A stretch of DNA of 64,000 nt from Halothiobacillus sp964655215 (GCA_964655215.1 CAZZMW010000002.1:186001-250000); one strand, 5' to 3'; shown: positions 18,147-27,805, counted from the stretch's first letter. The notes: a model not told the origin generated them from the letters alone. Numbers and translations: made by a program.

Positions 18147-19826
18147 TTATTTGCCGCCCGTTCTTCCACCCCGGCCACCGCCGGGTTTTCGTGTTGCCGG
18201 CTTGGCCGCAGGTCGGGCCGACAGTGCGCTTTTGCGGCTGTTGGCCTTGGCAACGGTTTTGGGAGCGGCAGCTTTGGCGGCCGACCTGGCAGCGGGCCTA
18301 GCGGTGGGTTTGGCCGCGCCGCCTTTGGCCGCAGGTTTGCCTGCCTTTACAGATGTCGCGGTCGGCGTGTTGCCAGATGCAGCCTCGTCACGTGCGCGCC
18401 GTTCGGCATTGGCGGCAGATTTGCGCTTCATGCCCGCGATCTGGCGTTCTTCTTTCTTGTCCTTGAACCGTTGCAGTGGCGTGCGGATATCGTATTTGCC
18501 TTCGTACGGATTGCTGTCCGTGCGGAATTCCAAGCGGATCGGGGTGCCCATGAGCTGGAATTCGCGACGGAACCACCCTTCGAGATAACGCGAGTAGTTG
18601 CCGGGCAGACGATCGGTTTGCTTGCCGTGGATCACGATGATCGGCGGGTTGCTGCCGCCCTGATGGGCGTAGCGGAGCTTGATGCGGCGACCGTGAACCA
18701 AAGGCGGTTGATGCGCAAACACCGCGGCTTCCAGTGAGCGAGTCAGCACGTTGGTGCTGATGTCCCGCATGGCTGCCAAATACGCCTTGTCCACGCTTTC
18801 GAACAAATGCCCCACACCCGTGCCGTGCAGGGCGGAGATGAAATGCATTTCGGCGTAGTTGATGAAATCGAGTTTCAGATCGATCTGGCGCTTGACCTCT
18901 GCGCGCGCGTAGTCGGTCATGTTGTCCCATTTGTTGATGGCAATGACGAGCGCGCGGCCCCGATCGTGGATAAAGCCGAGTAGATGCTGATCCTGCTCGC
19001 TGATGCCTTCGTGGGCATCGCAGACCAGAATCACGACGTTGGCGGCTTCGATCGCCTGCAGGGTTTTGACGATGCTGAACTTCTCGATCATCTCGTTGAC
19101 GCGCGCCCGGCGGCGCACACCCGCGGTGTCGATGAGCGTGTACGATTTACCGTTCTGCTCGAAGGGAATGTAGATGCTGTCGCGCGTGGTGCCCGGTTGG
19201 TCGAATGCCAGCACACGCTCTTCGCCGAGCAGGCGATTCGTGAGCGTGGATTTGCCCACGTTCGGTCGGCCGATCAGTGCCACGCGAATGGTTTTTTCGT
19301 CGTACGTCGGCTCCTCATCCATCACGGCCAATTTGTCGGCCAGTTTCACCAGTACGGCATCCCACAACGTGCTGATGCCACGACCGTGCGAAGCGGTGGT
19401 GAATACCGGTTCGCCCAGGCCCATGCGCGCAAATTCGGCCTGCACCAGCGATTCATCCACGCCATCGACCTTGTTGACCACGAGTTGGATCGGCTTGCTT
19501 GAGCGGCGTAGCTTCTCGGCGATTTCCTGATCGGCAACCGTCAGGCCCGCACGTGCATCGACCAGAAACACCACGCAGTCGGCTTCTTCAATCGCCGCCC
19601 AGGCCTGATCTTGCATCAAGGCCTCGATGCCGCCGCGCTCGCCGGTCAGACCGCCGGTGTCGATGACGATGAAGTCTCGTCCTTCGTGTTCGGCAGAGCC
19701 GTACTGACGGTCACGCGTCAGACCGGCGTAATCGGCCACCAGTGCCGCGCGCGTACGCGTCATCTGGTTGAACATGGTGGACTTGCCGACATTCGGCCGT
19801 CCAACTAAAGCAATAACAGGTTTCAT
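18147..19826 (-). CDS. der: Ribosome-assembly GTPase Der (EngA) with a long basic tail
   Basis: Tandem-GTPase needed for 50S subunit maturation. Two G domains are clear: GRPNVGKST at residues 8-16 and again near 190, with NKVDG and NKWDN as G4 motifs. The KH-like domain follows, including IHGKQTDRLPGNYSRYLE. The protein is 559 residues where about 440-490 is usual. The extra roughly 95 residues at the C-terminus are almost only Ala, Lys, Arg, Pro and Gly and are probably disordered and RNA-binding. der normally follows bamB; here a DUF945-like gene separates them. Confidence 0.97.
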   Translation of the reverse strand: MKPVIALVGRPNVGKSTMFNQMTRTRAALVADYAGLTRDRQYGSAEHEGRDFIVIDTGGLTGERGGIEALMQDQAWAAIEEADCVVFLVDARAGLTVADQEIAEKLRRSSKPIQLVVNKVDGVDESLVQAEFARMGLGEPVFTTASHGRGISTLWDAVLVKLADKLAVMDEEPTYDEKTIRVALIGRPNVGKSTLTNRLLGEERVLAFDQPGTTRDSIYIPFEQNGKSYTLIDTAGVRRRARVNEMIEKFSIVKTLQAIEAANVVILVCDAHEGISEQDQHLLGFIHDRGRALVIAINKWDNMTDYARAEVKRQIDLKLDFINYAEMHFISALHGTGVGHLFESVDKAYLAAMRDISTNVLTRSLEAAVFAHQPPLVHGRRIKLRYAHQGGSNPPIIVIHGKQTDRLPGNYSRYLEGWFRREFQLMGTPIRLEFRTDSNPYEGKYDIRTPLQRFKDKKEERQIAGMKRKSAANAERRARDEAASGNTPTATSVKAGKPAAKGGAAKPTARPAARSAAKAAAPKTVAKANSRKSALSARPAAKPATRKPGGGRGGRTGGK

Positions 19827-20037
19827 GGCTCACCAATCAAATTCGAAATGAACCGCGCCGTGCACGGTTCGGGTATTGCGCGCGATTATCGCAGCCTTGG
19901 GCAAATAATGCTGAATTATCATTGACCAGCGTGCGGTGAAACCATCACATCGCTGAGTGGACGTGTCATTCAAGTCCCGCGTACATGCCCGTTCGACGCG
20001 TACGCCACACTGGGGCACGATGGTTTGTGGGGATCAG

Positions 20038-21426
20038 CTAAGGTGTCTTTGAGTGATTTGAAGATGAGTGTTTGCTCGTGGCTTGATCCAGTTCCCAGCC
20101 GTCGGGTGAATAGGTCAGAGCGAGGCGATTCGGTACGCCCTTGAGGGTGGCGTGCTTGGGTATCGGCGCGGGGAACCATGAATTCAGCCAATCGACCAAG
20201 GGGGCGATGAGCGGTGCTTGCATGATGGTACCACTGAACTGGAGTTGTGCCTGAGCTTGCCAATGGGCTTGTGCCAGCTCGTGTTCGCGGCGACTCGTAA
20301 GCGGGTCAAATCCGGCGAACTGGGGTCCGAATGCCTTACCGGATATATCCATGTTGCCCGTGGGCGTTTGCCAACGCAGGGCATCGAGGCGAATTTCGGC
20401 TGAATGCAGCGAACTGAGTACGGGCGTCAAGGCCTGCCGAGTGGATGTTGCCTCCGTGTTGAGCAGTAGGTGTCGCCACAAGGCGGCAAAGCGTTGTGCA
20501 AAATCGGGATCGGCCGCGTAAACGGCAAAGGCCAGTTGCCCGCCCCCGAGGTGTCGGCCATTGAGCTGAAGTGCGTCCAGCGCACCGGATCCGATCACAT
20601 CCCGCTGCCCGCCGGAAAAATCCGGCATCAACCTGATTCGCCACTGGAAATGATCGATCAAGCCACTGGTGGACGAACCGAGCAAAGTAGACCTGGTGAT
20701 TGATGACTCGGTCGAGGAGGTCTGCGAGTGTGGGATTTCACCCCAGCCGATTCGCCTGATATCGATGCCGAGTTCACCGTCTAGTCCACGCCAGAAGGCG
20801 TAGTCGGCCTCGGCGCGATGGTGCAGGTGGAGGTCAATCAAGGTCCGGCCGAACAGATAATGATGCGTCGGGGTGATCACCTGCCAGCCGGGCAGATTCA
20901 GCGTGCCCTGCCAAGTGTGGCCTGATCGGTCGTAGATGAGTTGGTTGCTGTCGGCTTCGCCAGCTACCCAATTGAACCGGACCAAGCCGAGGCTTTCCAC
21001 CTGACCGGTGATCTCGATAGCTCGATCCGGCCAGTTTCTGATCTGCACCGGGCTGCCCGGATCCATCTGCACGGTGAAGTTCGCCCAGCCCCATTGCCTG
21101 CCCGCCGGACTGGACCAGCCAAAAGGTTCAGGAAAAACCCGGACATCGAGCACCATCGGCTCAGCCGCCCAGTCAGATTGCCAGCGAAGCCGATAATGGC
21201 GTTGATACAGGCTGCGTTCTTCACGCTCAAGCGTCCAGTTCGGGTGATCGGATACCCAACCACTTAGGGATTGATCCAAGCGCACGCCGGTCTGGTAAGG
21301 CAGCACATACAACCACAGGGCAATCAGCAGCCCCAGCAACATCAGCCCACGCCACAGCCATAAGCTGCTTCGCCGCGGTGCGGCAGGGGTTTGTTCGGGC
21401 TCGGATGTTGTAAGTGGGGTGTTCAT
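20038..21426 (-). CDS. Membrane-anchored periplasmic protein, DUF945 (YdgA)-like
   Basis: A 462-residue protein with one N-terminal helix (LWRGLMLLGLLIALWLYVL) and a long beta-rich periplasmic part. Segments such as GGGQLAFAVYAADPDFAQRF and EIRLDALRWQTPTGNMDISG resemble the layout of DUF945/YdgA family proteins; the similarity is moderate. ATG at 21426 is preferred over TTG at 21450, since the latter lies in the terminator hairpin of bamB. The function is not known. It is inserted between bamB and der, which are usually neighbours. Confidence 0.65.
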   Translation of the reverse strand: MNTPLTTSEPEQTPAAPRRSSLWLWRGLMLLGLLIALWLYVLPYQTGVRLDQSLSGWVSDHPNWTLEREERSLYQRHYRLRWQSDWAAEPMVLDVRVFPEPFGWSSPAGRQWGWANFTVQMDPGSPVQIRNWPDRAIEITGQVESLGLVRFNWVAGEADSNQLIYDRSGHTWQGTLNLPGWQVITPTHHYLFGRTLIDLHLHHRAEADYAFWRGLDGELGIDIRRIGWGEIPHSQTSSTESSITRSTLLGSSTSGLIDHFQWRIRLMPDFSGGQRDVIGSGALDALQLNGRHLGGGQLAFAVYAADPDFAQRFAALWRHLLLNTEATSTRQALTPVLSSLHSAEIRLDALRWQTPTGNMDISGKAFGPQFAGFDPLTSRREHELAQAHWQAQAQLQFSGTIMQAPLIAPLVDWLNSWFPAPIPKHATLKGVPNRLALTYSPDGWELDQATSKHSSSNHSKTP

Positions 21427-21443
21427 GCGGCAAGCATACCGTA

Positions 21444-21478
21444 CAAACAAAAAGGACCGCTGAGCGATCCTTTGTTTG
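21444..21478 (-). terminator. Terminator after bamB
   Basis: CAAACAAA-GGA-CGC stem with one mismatch around TGA/TCA, paired with GCG-TCC-TTTGTTTG (21444-21478). On the minus strand it is followed by TTTTTGTTTG. It lies 26 bases after the bamB stop. Confidence 0.75.
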
Positions 21479-21504
21479 TGCCTATTCGCGTTCGCGAGGG
21501 GGCG

Positions 21505-22668
21505 TTAGGGCAGATCGAATACCACCAGATCACCACCGCGTGTGACGGCTGCCACCACATTGTTCTCAGTCCGCATGGGGTCGATCAATCCGCCGCTAAC
21601 GCGCAGACGGCCTACGATGGCACCGGTTTGCGGGTCGAGCACATGCAGATAGCCTTCCTTGTCGCCAACCACAAGCTTGCCGTTGCTGAGTGCGGGCCCC
21701 GTGACGCCACGATAGGCCAGAGCGGCCTGACGCCAGAGCGGCTCGCCGGTACGGCGATCCAGCGCCCAGACGATGCCGTTCGCATCAGTGGCGTACAACG
21801 CGTGTTGATCGATGCTCATATCGGTGAAGCCGGAGAACTTGCGACTCCAGATGGTTTGTCCGCCCTTGGCATTGATGGCGGCAATTCGACCCTGATAGGA
21901 CGCGACATAAAAAATGGCATCCGCGAACAATGGCGTGGCATCGATATCCACCATGCGGTCGATTTCGGTACGGCCCATGGGCAGAGCAACCTGGTTTTTC
22001 CACAATTGACGACCATCGGCACGCGACAGGACGGCAAATTCGCCATCGTCGTAACCGACTGCAATCGCGTCCGGGAACAGCAGGGCACGGCTTTGTCCCT
22101 GAAGCGTCATATCGGGTTCGTTATGACTGACTGACCAGGCGGAGCTACCGTCTTTCGCGCTGAGCAGGGTAATGCTGCCGTCTTTCGAGCGAACGACCAC
22201 ATTGTTGTCGCCCACCGAGGGTGCCGCTTCGACGGCGGTCGATACCGTTGCCTGCCAGAGCGTCTTGCCGCTATCAACGGCCAGTGCGACCACCTTGCCG
22301 GTATCCGAGCCGAACACCACCATGACATCGTTGGCACCGCCTCCAACGCTGATCGGCATCTTCAGCTCGGCTTCCCACAGACGTTTGCCGGATTTGAGGT
22401 TGTAGGCGAAAACATCGCCCTTGGCATCGGCAACGATCACGCGATCTCCAGATTCAACTGGGGCGATTTGCATCAGATCATCTTTTTGATCGCTGCCCGC
22501 GCTCGCTTCCCACAGGACTTTGGGTGGGAATTTGTTGTCGATTTCCGTTAAGGGAGTCGGCTTGACCAGTTCCCGCGTGGAAGAACACCCGGCGAATACA
22601 CCGATGGCAAGAGGGAGAATCAGCAGGCGCGCGGCGTGCTTGAAAACATATGATGAAGTCATGATCAC
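21505..22668 (-). CDS. bamB: Outer-membrane assembly lipoprotein BamB
   Basis: Beta-propeller lipoprotein of the BAM complex, which inserts outer-membrane proteins. The N-terminal lipobox is FAGC in a short hydrophobic leader. The rest is a series of PQQ-like blade repeats (GKRLWEAELKMPISVGGG, GKTLWQATVSTAVEAAPSV, GRQLWKNQVALPMG, GEPLWRQAALAYRGVTGPAL). Length 387 fits. A GTG at 22668 overlaps the yfgM stop and has GGAG five bases before it. An ATG six bases further in is the alternative start. It is translationally coupled to yfgM. Confidence 0.96.
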   Translation of the reverse strand: MIMTSSYVFKHAARLLILPLAIGVFAGCSSTRELVKPTPLTEIDNKFPPKVLWEASAGSDQKDDLMQIAPVESGDRVIVADAKGDVFAYNLKSGKRLWEAELKMPISVGGGANDVMVVFGSDTGKVVALAVDSGKTLWQATVSTAVEAAPSVGDNNVVVRSKDGSITLLSAKDGSSAWSVSHNEPDMTLQGQSRALLFPDAIAVGYDDGEFAVLSRADGRQLWKNQVALPMGRTEIDRMVDIDATPLFADAIFYVASYQGRIAAINAKGGQTIWSRKFSGFTDMSIDQHALYATDANGIVWALDRRTGEPLWRQAALAYRGVTGPALSNGKLVVGDKEGYLHVLDPQTGAIVGRLRVSGGLIDPMRTENNVVAAVTRGGDLVVFDLP

Positions 22669-23330
22669 GATTTCTCCTTGCCGGATGCTGTCGGAGAGGA
22701 GGTGGCGGCAGAGGCTGCCGGCAGGTTGTCCAGCTTGATTTGTACCATGGTATTTGCCGAATCCGGGGATTTGAGTACCTGTTCGTAGGCGGCGCGGGCA
22801 GCAGCCCAGTTTTTCTGGCTGGCCTGAATGTCGCCCGTCAATTCGGTGAACATGGATTCATATGCCTTTGGCGGGGTTTTGGCTTTCAAGGTGGCCAACG
22901 CTTGTTCCGGCTTGTTCTCGGACCATTGCACCCGTGCCAGGCGAAGCTGGGCAAGGGCGGCGAGTGACGGCTGTTTCGCGTGCTGCATGACGTCCTGCAG
23001 GTAGATGGCTGCCTTGGCCGGGTCGTTTTGCGACATGGCTTCATGTGCCGCGATCATCAGGGCAAGTGTGGCATATACCGAACCCTGATCGGATTCGGCG
23101 AGCTTGCGTGCGGCCTCCATGGCTTGTTTCGGCTGATTGGCGGCGCTCAACTGCTCGATCTGATGGAAGGCGATGGCGGCTGATGTCTGCTTTTTCGCCT
23201 GCCAGCTTTGCCAGCCCGTCCAGGCGACCAAGGCAGCCAGACCAAGGATGATACCGGCGATGATGGTCTTGCCGTATTGCGTCCAGAATTCGCGGAGTTT
23301 GTCGAGTTGTTCGTCGTCAGTTGCGGTCAC
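22665..23330 (-). CDS. yfgM: YfgM-family periplasmic chaperone/TPR protein
   Basis: Single-pass inner-membrane protein with a short cytoplasmic N-terminus (DEQLDKLREFWTQYGK), one helix (TIIAGIILGLAALVAW) and a periplasmic TPR-like domain. This is the usual YfgM architecture; YfgM acts with PpiD near the SecYEG exit. Length 221 is normal. The start is GTG. It precedes bamB with an overlapping stop, as in enterics, and follows hisS by 87 bases. Confidence 0.93.
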   Translation of the reverse strand: MTATDDEQLDKLREFWTQYGKTIIAGIILGLAALVAWTGWQSWQAKKQTSAAIAFHQIEQLSAANQPKQAMEAARKLAESDQGSVYATLALMIAAHEAMSQNDPAKAAIYLQDVMQHAKQPSLAALAQLRLARVQWSENKPEQALATLKAKTPPKAYESMFTELTGDIQASQKNWAAARAAYEQVLKSPDSANTMVQIKLDNLPAASAATSSPTASGKEKS

Positions 23331-23417
23331 AGCACACCTACTTGTTCATTATTAAAATTAACGATCCCAATCCAAAGTCGCTTAGATCTGAATCGTATGG
23401 CTCCAGAATAATACAGA

Positions 23418-24710
23418 TCACGTCCTACGGCAGTCAGGGGCCAGTTCGGCCCGAAGCAAGGCCGTTGCAGTGGCCGGGTCCAGAGAGGATTCGGGAACCG
23501 GTTGCAGCAGGGCATCATGACGCAGTGCCTTGACGCGCCATGAGTTGGCTTCCTCGGAGGTTTCGATGATAACCGCGAATCGGGCACCGCTGCGATCGGC
23601 CCGCTTGAGCTGATTTTTCAGCGCGCCGCCATCCAGCGCGCACTGGATCCGCAGATCAGGTAATGCACGACGCAATCCTTCCGCTGCCGTGAGTGCGGCA
23701 CCCTTGGCGGAAGGCTCAGGCCAGAGTACGTAAATGTCGGCGGTGGATTCATCGTCAACTTGTCCGATGAGTTCGACCAGACGTTCGAGACCCATCGCGA
23801 ACCCGGCAGCAGGGGTTGCCTTGCCGCCCAGTTGTGCGACCAGACCATCATAGCGTCCACCCGCACAGATCGTGCCTTGGGCACCCAGTGATTCGGTCAC
23901 CCATTCGAATACGGTCCGGTTGTAGTAATCCAGTCCGCGGACCAGTCGTGGATTGACGACGAACGACACGCCTGCCGCGGTCAGTAATTGCTGAACTTCG
24001 GCAAAGTTCTCGCGGTCGGCCTCGTCGAGATAGTCCGCAAGAGCCGGGGCATGAGCCACCACCGCCTGCACGGCAGGGTTCTTGCTGTCCAGAATCCGCA
24101 GGGGATTGGTTTCGAGTCGTGCACGTGCTTCCTCGTCGAGGTCGTCGGCATGGCTTTTGAGATACTCGATCAGTACTGCGCGGTGGGATGCGCGTGCTTC
24201 GGCGCTACCCAGAGTGTTGATTTGCAGTTGAACGTCGGTGATGCCCAGCTGTTGCCAGATGCGAGATGCCATCAACATGAGCTCGACATCCATTTCCGCG
24301 CCGTTCACGCCAAAGGCTTCGACGCCGAACTGGTGAAATTGACGGTAGCGACCTTTTTGCGGGCGCTCGTGGCGGAACATCGGGCCGATGTACCAGAGTT
24401 TGCGTTGCTGGTTGTGAATCAGGCCATGTTCCAGACACGCACGCACGCAACTGGCGGTGCCTTCCGGTCGCAGGGTGAGCGAGTCGCCATTGCGATCGTC
24501 AAAGGTGTACATCTCCTTTTCGACGATGTCAGTCACTTCACCGATCCCGCGGGAAAACAACGCGGTCTGTTCCACGATCGGCATCCGGATTTCCTGATAA
24601 CCGTAGTGGCGGGCGGTCTGGCTAAGCGTTGATTCCAGCCGGAACCAGCCGGGCGTCTGTCCGGGCAATACATCGTGCATGCCGCGCAGGGTTTTAATGG
24701 TTTTGCTCAT
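23418..24710 (-). CDS. hisS: Histidyl-tRNA synthetase
   Basis: Class II synthetase, 430 residues. Motif 2 is seen as FRHERPQKGRYRQFHQFGVE and motif 3 as AAGFAMGLERLVEL. The histidine-specific block RGLDYYNRTVFEWV and the N-terminal LRGMHDVLPGQTPGW are also present. The C-terminal anticodon-binding domain is complete. It is placed between ispG and yfgM, the common gammaproteobacterial order. Confidence 0.98.
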   Translation of the reverse strand: MSKTIKTLRGMHDVLPGQTPGWFRLESTLSQTARHYGYQEIRMPIVEQTALFSRGIGEVTDIVEKEMYTFDDRNGDSLTLRPEGTASCVRACLEHGLIHNQQRKLWYIGPMFRHERPQKGRYRQFHQFGVEAFGVNGAEMDVELMLMASRIWQQLGITDVQLQINTLGSAEARASHRAVLIEYLKSHADDLDEEARARLETNPLRILDSKNPAVQAVVAHAPALADYLDEADRENFAEVQQLLTAAGVSFVVNPRLVRGLDYYNRTVFEWVTESLGAQGTICAGGRYDGLVAQLGGKATPAAGFAMGLERLVELIGQVDDESTADIYVLWPEPSAKGAALTAAEGLRRALPDLRIQCALDGGALKNQLKRADRSGARFAVIIETSEEANSWRVKALRHDALLQPVPESSLDPATATALLRAELAPDCRRT

Positions 24711-24747
24711 CTAGTAATCGGGCTTTTAATAATCGCGCTTTGAATAT

Positions 24748-25851
24748 TTAGGTTTGGTTCGATTCTGCGGCCTTGTTGGCGGCGATGCGTTCTCGTATGG
24801 CGCGTTCCACGCCATCCACCAGTTCGGCTTCGGTCAGTTTTCCGGCTGGTTTACCATTGATATACAACAGATTGGGTTGCCCGCCCGTCAGACCAATGGC
24901 CGCTTCACGCGCTTCGCCTGGCCCGTTGACCACGCAGCCGATAACGGCGACGTCCATCGCGGTATCGATGTCCTCAATCCGGCCTTCCAACGCATTGACA
25001 GCCTTGATGACGTCGAATTCCTGCCGTGAGCAAGAGGGGCAGGCGATAAGGTTGATACCGCGGTTGCGCATGCGCAGGGATTTGAGAATATCCCAGCCCA
25101 CTTTTACTTCTTCGACGGGGTCGGCAGCCAGCGAGATGCGGATCGTGTCGCCGATACCTTCGGCCAGCAACATGCCGAGCCCCACTGCGGATTTGACGGA
25201 ACCAGAACGCAGCCCCCCCGCTTCGGTAATGCCCAAATGCAGGGGTTGTTCGATGCGACCGGCCAGTTGGCGGTAGGCGAGCACGGTCATCCAGACGTCC
25301 GATGCCTTGAGTGATACCTTGAAATCGGGGTAATCCAGCTTGTCGAGAATGTCGATGTGGCGCATGGCCGATTCAACCATCGCTTCTGGGGTGGGCTCGC
25401 CATATTTCTGTTGCAGGTCTTTTTCCAGCGAACCGGCGTTGACGCCGATGCGCAGTGGAATGCCTTTGTCGCGCGCGCAATCGATCACGGCACGCACGCG
25501 ATCTTCCCGGCCGATGTTGCCGGGGTTGATCCGTAGGCAATCGGCACCGAGTTCGGCCACCCGCAAGGCGATGCGGTAATCGAAATGGATGTCGGTGACG
25601 AGCGGAAGATTGACCTGCTTGCGGATTGCTCCAAAGGCTTCGGCGGCGTCCATGGAGGGTACGGATACGCGAACCAGATCGGCTCCGGCCTTCTGTAAGG
25701 CGTGGATTTGCGCCACGGTGGCGGCCACATTGCAGGTGTCCGTGTTGGTCATGCTTTGCACGGCCACCGGTGCATCACCCCCGATCGGCACGTTGCCGAC
25801 GAATATCTTGCGGGACAGTCTACGAATCGTGGGTGAAGGGACGTGGCTCAT
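24748..25851 (-). CDS. ispG: 4-hydroxy-3-methylbut-2-enyl diphosphate synthase
   Basis: Penultimate enzyme of the MEP pathway, converting MEcPP to HMBPP with a [4Fe-4S] cluster. Cluster cysteines are visible in ACPSCSRQEFD and in GCVVNGPGEAREA. The TIM-barrel N-terminus (VAVQSMTNTDT) is typical, and length 367 matches the short proteobacterial form. Its start overlaps the rodZ stop by 4 bases, so the two are coupled. Confidence 0.98.
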   Translation of the reverse strand: MSHVPSPTIRRLSRKIFVGNVPIGGDAPVAVQSMTNTDTCNVAATVAQIHALQKAGADLVRVSVPSMDAAEAFGAIRKQVNLPLVTDIHFDYRIALRVAELGADCLRINPGNIGREDRVRAVIDCARDKGIPLRIGVNAGSLEKDLQQKYGEPTPEAMVESAMRHIDILDKLDYPDFKVSLKASDVWMTVLAYRQLAGRIEQPLHLGITEAGGLRSGSVKSAVGLGMLLAEGIGDTIRISLAADPVEEVKVGWDILKSLRMRNRGINLIACPSCSRQEFDVIKAVNALEGRIEDIDTAMDVAVIGCVVNGPGEAREAAIGLTGGQPNLLYINGKPAGKLTEAELVDGVERAIRERIAANKAAESNQT

Positions 25852-26984
25852 GAACCGCCGACCGTGGTGCGGATCACACCGGTGCTGCTGTTGGGGGTGC
25901 CCAGTTTGACGGGTTCTCCTTTCCAGAGAACCGTGACCGCGCTGGGGTTGCCTAACGTGATGGTGAATGGTCCGGCACCAGGGACAGTTCTTTCTTCCCC
26001 TTTTTTGATGACGTCATACACCAGACGTTTGCCTGCAGCATCACGCACTTCTACCCAGCAATCCGCCGAGTCGACCTTGATGACCAGATTCGCGCTGGGA
26101 GCGGCGGGGGCGGTTTGCTCCGTTGTCGTCACCTCCGCGGGTGCTGGCGGCGACGAGGCTGCGGGTGCTGCATCCGGTGTCGTGGGTTCTGTTTCACTGG
26201 GCGTCACCATGGTAGGCGCAACGCTCGGTGGTGTGCTGGGTGCCTCAGATGCCACAGGTGTTGTTAACGGTGGCGGGGGTGGGGCTACGTTGGCGGTCGG
26301 GGTTTCTGCCGCTGCTTTTGGGGGGGGCGCAGGTGTATTGACCACAGGCAGGGGCTGGACGGGCAAACTGACGGTGCTGCCGGATTCACCGACATTCACG
26401 GTGAGGGGTGTCTGCTCATGTTTTCCTGAAAGCAGGCTGAGCCCTTTCTGCCAGACACTGGGCAAGGCAATGGCGATGACAGCCAGCAATACGGCCAAGA
26501 CAACCAATACCAGCAGCAAGCGCAAAATGCTGCGTCCCACTTTGTTTTGATTGGTGGCATGTACGGAATGGCCGGTTTTGTGGGCCGTCATGACCTCTAT
26601 GGGTGCCGTGACACCAATTTTGTTTGGGGCAACGGTGCCGCCATGTTGCAGTTGGTAGGCATGCAACCAAACCTGCGGATCAACTCCGACGAGCCCTGCC
26701 CAGTGCTTGAGGTAGGCGCGCACATAGATGGGTTCCGGCCCGCCTTCGAACTGGTCGGCTTCCAGTCGCTCGACAATTTTGAGATCCAGATTCAGCGATT
26801 GGGCCAGATCGGCGGCACTCAGACCTTTGGCGGTTCGGGCATTCCGAATCAACGCGCCGAGACTTTTGCCTTCGGCCACATCGAGTGACGTGGTCTCTTC
26901 CGACGGGGTTGCCTCGGTGGCTTGCTGTTTCAGCCCGAGTGTCGGCAGGCTGGGTTCGTGGTTTTTGATCTGGCCTTCACTCAT
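25848..26984 (-). CDS. rodZ: Cell-shape protein RodZ
   Basis: Bitopic membrane protein linking MreB to cell-wall synthesis. A cytoplasmic helix-turn-helix of Xre type lies at about residues 28-75 (LGALIRNARTAKGLSAADLA), a helix near 155-175 (LLLVLVVLAVLLAVIAIAL), then a Pro/Thr/Ala-rich periplasmic linker and a C-terminal DUF4115 beta domain (VKVDSADCWVEVRDAAGKRL is the recognisable core). Length 378 is within the family range. It sits between pilW and ispG with overlapping ends. Confidence 0.95.
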   Translation of the reverse strand: MSEGQIKNHEPSLPTLGLKQQATEATPSEETTSLDVAEGKSLGALIRNARTAKGLSAADLAQSLNLDLKIVERLEADQFEGGPEPIYVRAYLKHWAGLVGVDPQVWLHAYQLQHGGTVAPNKIGVTAPIEVMTAHKTGHSVHATNQNKVGRSILRLLLVLVVLAVLLAVIAIALPSVWQKGLSLLSGKHEQTPLTVNVGESGSTVSLPVQPLPVVNTPAPPPKAAAETPTANVAPPPPPLTTPVASEAPSTPPSVAPTMVTPSETEPTTPDAAPAASSPPAPAEVTTTEQTAPAAPSANLVIKVDSADCWVEVRDAAGKRLVYDVIKKGEERTVPGAGPFTITLGNPSAVTVLWKGEPVKLGTPNSSTGVIRTTVGGS

Positions 26985-27805
26985 TATTTCGCTCCGCTGT
27001 CATACCATTTTGCTGCAGCCGATCCCGGGAAGCGGCCTTTGAGAATCAAAACGTGATTTGCGAGGGCGGACTGATCGCCGGTGGCGCGGTCAATCCGGAT
27101 GGCCAGTTGCAGTGTGTCGGGGGTGTTGCGGTTGTTGGCCTCGAACTCTTTCATTGCATTGGCGGCGTCAGCGTATTTTTTCTCGGCGTAGTAGACCCGC
27201 GCCTTGCCGATCAGTGCAGGGCCATATTCGGGTAGTTTGTCCAGTGCGGCGTCATACTGGCTGATGGCTTGATCGGGCTTGCCCTCGGCCTCATAACAGA
27301 CGCCCGAATTGGTCAGCGCGAATTCGGGGGTTTTGTAGAGGGGGTCATCGTACGCACGTGAGAACAGGGACTGAGCCTTGGTGTATTCCTTCTGTCCGCA
27401 GAGGAACGTGGCGTAGTTGTTATCGAGATCGGAATTGTGGGAATCAAGCGAGTAGGCCTTTTCAAACTCTCGGGCGGCCTTTTCTTTCTCCCCTAGGCGA
27501 TCAAGCATGAGCGCATAGGCATGATGCGCCGGTGCGAAGTCATCGTCGTAGTAAATCGCTTTCTTGATTTTCTCGACGGCAACATCCATGTGTCCTTCGT
27601 TCATGTAGCCGACACCGAGCTCGGTGTTGATCTGGGCAGCACGCTGATTGTCCGTCGGGTTGGAAGCTATGCCGCCACTGTCCGGCGGGGTGTTGCCCAT
27701 GTTGGCGCAACCGCTCAACAGGACAATGGATGCTGCCACGAGCGTGGCTCGCATCACGCGAAAGGACGGGCGAAAGTTAAGGGTGGGCATACGCTGATTC
27801 ATCAA
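26984..27805 (-). CDS. pilW: Type IV pilus biogenesis/stability lipoprotein PilW (PilF)
   Basis: Outer-membrane lipoprotein with lipobox LLSGC (Cys33) and about six TPR motifs (for example AQINTELGVGYMNEGHMDVA and DNNYATFLCGQKEYTKAQ). PilW/PilF helps assemble the PilQ secretin. The adjacency rlmN-pilW-rodZ-ispG-hisS is conserved in gammaproteobacteria and supports the call. Both ends overlap neighbouring genes, by 4 bases with rlmN and 1 with rodZ. Other pilus genes are outside the window. Confidence 0.93.
   Translation of the reverse strand: MMNQRMPTLNFRPSFRVMRATLVAASIVLLSGCANMGNTPPDSGGIASNPTDNQRAAQINTELGVGYMNEGHMDVAVEKIKKAIYYDDDFAPAHHAYALMLDRLGEKEKAAREFEKAYSLDSHNSDLDNNYATFLCGQKEYTKAQSLFSRAYDDPLYKTPEFALTNSGVCYEAEGKPDQAISQYDAALDKLPEYGPALIGKARVYYAEKKYADAANAMKEFEANNRNTPDTLQLAIRIDRATGDQSALANHVLILKGRFPGSAAAKWYDSGAK

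Noticed and set aside
25843..26550. Plus-strand Gly/Val/Ala-rich frame opposite rodZ
   Set aside because: It is the complement of the RodZ Pro/Thr-rich linker; rodZ is strongly supported.
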